Positions 7,083 to 7,768 of a DNA stretch of 7,768 bases are shown here, piece after piece. Each line of letters begins with the position of its first letter. Positions within the stretch are counted from its first letter, which is position 1. Source of the stretch: an uncultured beta proteobacterium (GTDB taxonomy: Bacteria; Pseudomonadota; Gammaproteobacteria; Burkholderiales; Rhodocyclaceae). Under the pieces are notes generated by a model that searched no databases, was not told the DNA's origin, and was given only the letters and a program-made list of their open reading frames with translations. The position numbers and the translations under genes were made by a program. The stretch lies in contig CAIZKA010000540.1 in assembly GCA_903933395.1 (NCBI GenBank), forward strand, positions 1 through 7,768, written 5' to 3'.

Positions 7083-7111
7083 TTGCCCGTAATGTATACA
7101 GTATCCAATAA
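7083..7111 (+). promoter_or_regulatory. Weak candidate sigma-70 promoter before the OYE gene
   Basis: TTGCCC at 7083-7088 and CAATAA at 7106-7111 are separated by 17 bases, the usual spacing. Both boxes deviate from consensus, and the region is locally AT-rich against a GC-rich background. The candidate spans the palindrome at 7093-7107, which would suit repression. The OYE gene could equally be read through from the monooxygenase. Confidence 0.25.
7093..7107. promoter_or_regulatory. Imperfect palindrome, candidate operator
   Basis: The 15 bases read TG-T-ATAC-A-GTAT-C-CA, and six of the seven arm positions pair around the central A. The nested TGTATACA (7093-7100) is itself a perfect palindrome. 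GTATAC-centred sites resemble operators of GntR/FCD-type repressors, which often control aromatic-acid catabolism, but no regulator gene is in the window. The site lies 50 bases before the OYE start and overlaps the possible promoter. Confidence 0.4.
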
Positions 7112-7142
7112 AAAGTTCAGCGCCCACCAATGGCCGGGCGAC

Positions 7143-7150
7143 AAGGAGGA
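7143..7150 (+). promoter_or_regulatory. Strong ribosome binding site that decides a GTG start
   Basis: AAGGAGGA is a near-perfect Shine-Dalgarno six bases before the GTG at 7157. An in-frame ATG at 7130 lies upstream of this motif and would waste it, so GTG is preferred. The same frame is closed by TAA at 7109-7111, which limits the choice to these two starts. Confidence 0.85.
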
Positions 7151-7156
7151 AACGCC

Positions 7157-7768
7157 GTGACACGACCGGGGGAAGCCAAGCTCAATCACCTGTTCCAGCC
7201 GGGAAAAATCGGCAAGTTCGAGGTCAAGAACCGCATCAAGTACGGCGCCTGCTGCGTCTCCAACTACAACGGACGCGATGGCACCATCACCCCGCGCGAA
7301 CTGGCGCGGGTGCGCGTCATCGCCGGCACCGGCTGCGGCCTGATCACCAATCAGGGCGCCTACCCTGATGCGCTGGGCGAGGGCAAGTCCTACTTCCGCC
7401 AGATCGCCATCCACGACGACAAGTTCCTGCCGCAGTTCGAGATGATCGCGCGCTACATCCACGATGCCGGCGCCATGGCGATGCAGCAGATCCTGCATGC
7501 CGGGCGTTACGGCGGCATCGACCTCGGCTACTGCGTCCAGCCTTCCGTGGTGCCGCAGACCCTGCCGCACTTCCGTCCGCCGCGCGAATTGACGAAAGAC
7601 CAGATCAAGGTCGTCATCGCCCAGCACGCCGACGCGGCCAAGCGCGCCGTACGCGCCGGCTTCGACGCCACCGAGGTCACCAGTTTCATGGGTTACCTGC
7701 TGGCCAATTTCAATTCCCGCTTCACCAACCAGCGCACCGACGAATACGGCGGTTCGGTGGAAAACCGC
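7157..7768 (+). CDS. Old Yellow Enzyme-family NADH:flavin oxidoreductase, 3' end outside window
   Basis: 204 codons are present with no stop. The sequence starts LFQPGKIGKFEVKNRIKYG, the typical opening of the FMN-binding TIM barrel in the 2,4-dienoyl-CoA reductase / trimethylamine dehydrogenase branch of the OYE family. ILHAGRYGG (near residue 113), PRELTKDQI (near 145) and NQRTDEYGGSVENR (191-204) are further family blocks. Full members are about 650-680 residues with a 4Fe-4S cluster and a second nucleotide-binding domain, but that part lies outside the window. The usual EIHxAHGYL segment reads EVTSFMGYL (173-181), so both customary His positions are replaced (T175, M178). The N-terminus does not resemble the YqjM-like OYE half of the fused aminobenzoyl-CoA enzyme as I know it. 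With the upstream monooxygenase it suggests reduction of an unsaturated or aromatic CoA thioester; the substrate is inferred. The gene starts 86 bases after the monooxygenase. Confidence 0.88.
   Translation, partial: MTRPGEAKLNHLFQPGKIGKFEVKNRIKYGACCVSNYNGRDGTITPRELARVRVIAGTGCGLITNQGAYPDALGEGKSYFRQIAIHDDKFLPQFEMIARYIHDAGAMAMQQILHAGRYGGIDLGYCVQPSVVPQTLPHFRPPRELTKDQIKVVIAQHADAAKRAVRAGFDATEVTSFMGYLLANFNSRFTNQRTDEYGGSVENR

Noticed and set aside
7121..7140. CGCCC/GGGCG hairpin just before the OYE ribosome binding site
   Set aside because: The stem is only five pairs with a ten-base loop and no T run. It is common by chance in GC-rich DNA, so I do not call it a terminator or riboswitch.
7071..7156. 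A frameshifted fusion of the monooxygenase and OYE genes
   Set aside because: The gap has an in-frame TAA at 7109-7111 and a strong Shine-Dalgarno at 7143-7150 before a GTG start. The OYE half is also of a different branch from the fused enzyme, so these are two separate genes.
6986..7627. A 213-residue open frame on the - strand opposite the OYE gene
   Set aside because: It is a shadow of the strongly supported OYE-family gene.
1..7768. tRNA, rRNA, CRISPR array, intact insertion sequence or prophage gene
   Set aside because: No spaced repeats, transposase motifs or tRNA-like sequence were seen. The spacer at 5524-5754 is the only place where mobile DNA might have left a trace.

Overview
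The window is high-GC DNA with tightly packed genes, all on the + strand. Protein style, ATGA start/stop overlaps, and a signalling cluster next to aryl-CoA-type catabolic genes suggest a betaproteobacterium, perhaps of the Rhodocyclales (Azoarcus, Thauera or Dechloromonas relatives). This placement is inference from style, not a search result.

Region 1 (1-5523) is a phosphorelay cluster. It contains a 5'-truncated PAS-PAS histidine kinase, a membrane MASE1-PAS histidine kinase, a single-domain Rcp1-like response regulator, and a hybrid kinase with receiver domains at both ends (REC-HisKA-HATPase-REC). The genes overlap by 8 and 4 bases and then have a 15-base gap, so they are probably one operon. 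Two kinases share the HisKA subtype that commonly pairs with Rcp1-like regulators. None of the four proteins visible here has a DNA-binding, GGDEF, EAL or other output domain.

Region 2 (5524-5754) is a spacer with no gene I can support. It holds a short perfect inverted repeat and no convincing terminator.

Region 3 (5755-7768) is a catabolic segment. It opens with a 55-codon open frame that reads as the last ~45 residues of an AMP-forming acyl-CoA synthetase, apparently cut off from the rest of its gene. This tail overlaps by ATGA the start of an FAD-dependent monooxygenase of the salicylyl-CoA 5-hydroxylase / 2-aminobenzoyl-CoA monooxygenase type. After an 86-base gap with an operator-like palindrome and a strong Shine-Dalgarno comes an Old Yellow Enzyme-family flavin oxidoreductase, cut by the window end. 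The three pieces suggest an ancestral pathway of CoA activation, ring hydroxylation and ring reduction. Its ligase seems to have been lost where the signalling cluster now abuts it.

The most interesting points are the ligase scar at the junction, the unfused hydroxylase/reductase pair with altered active-site motifs, and the kinase whose H-box lacks the usual acidic residue after the histidine.
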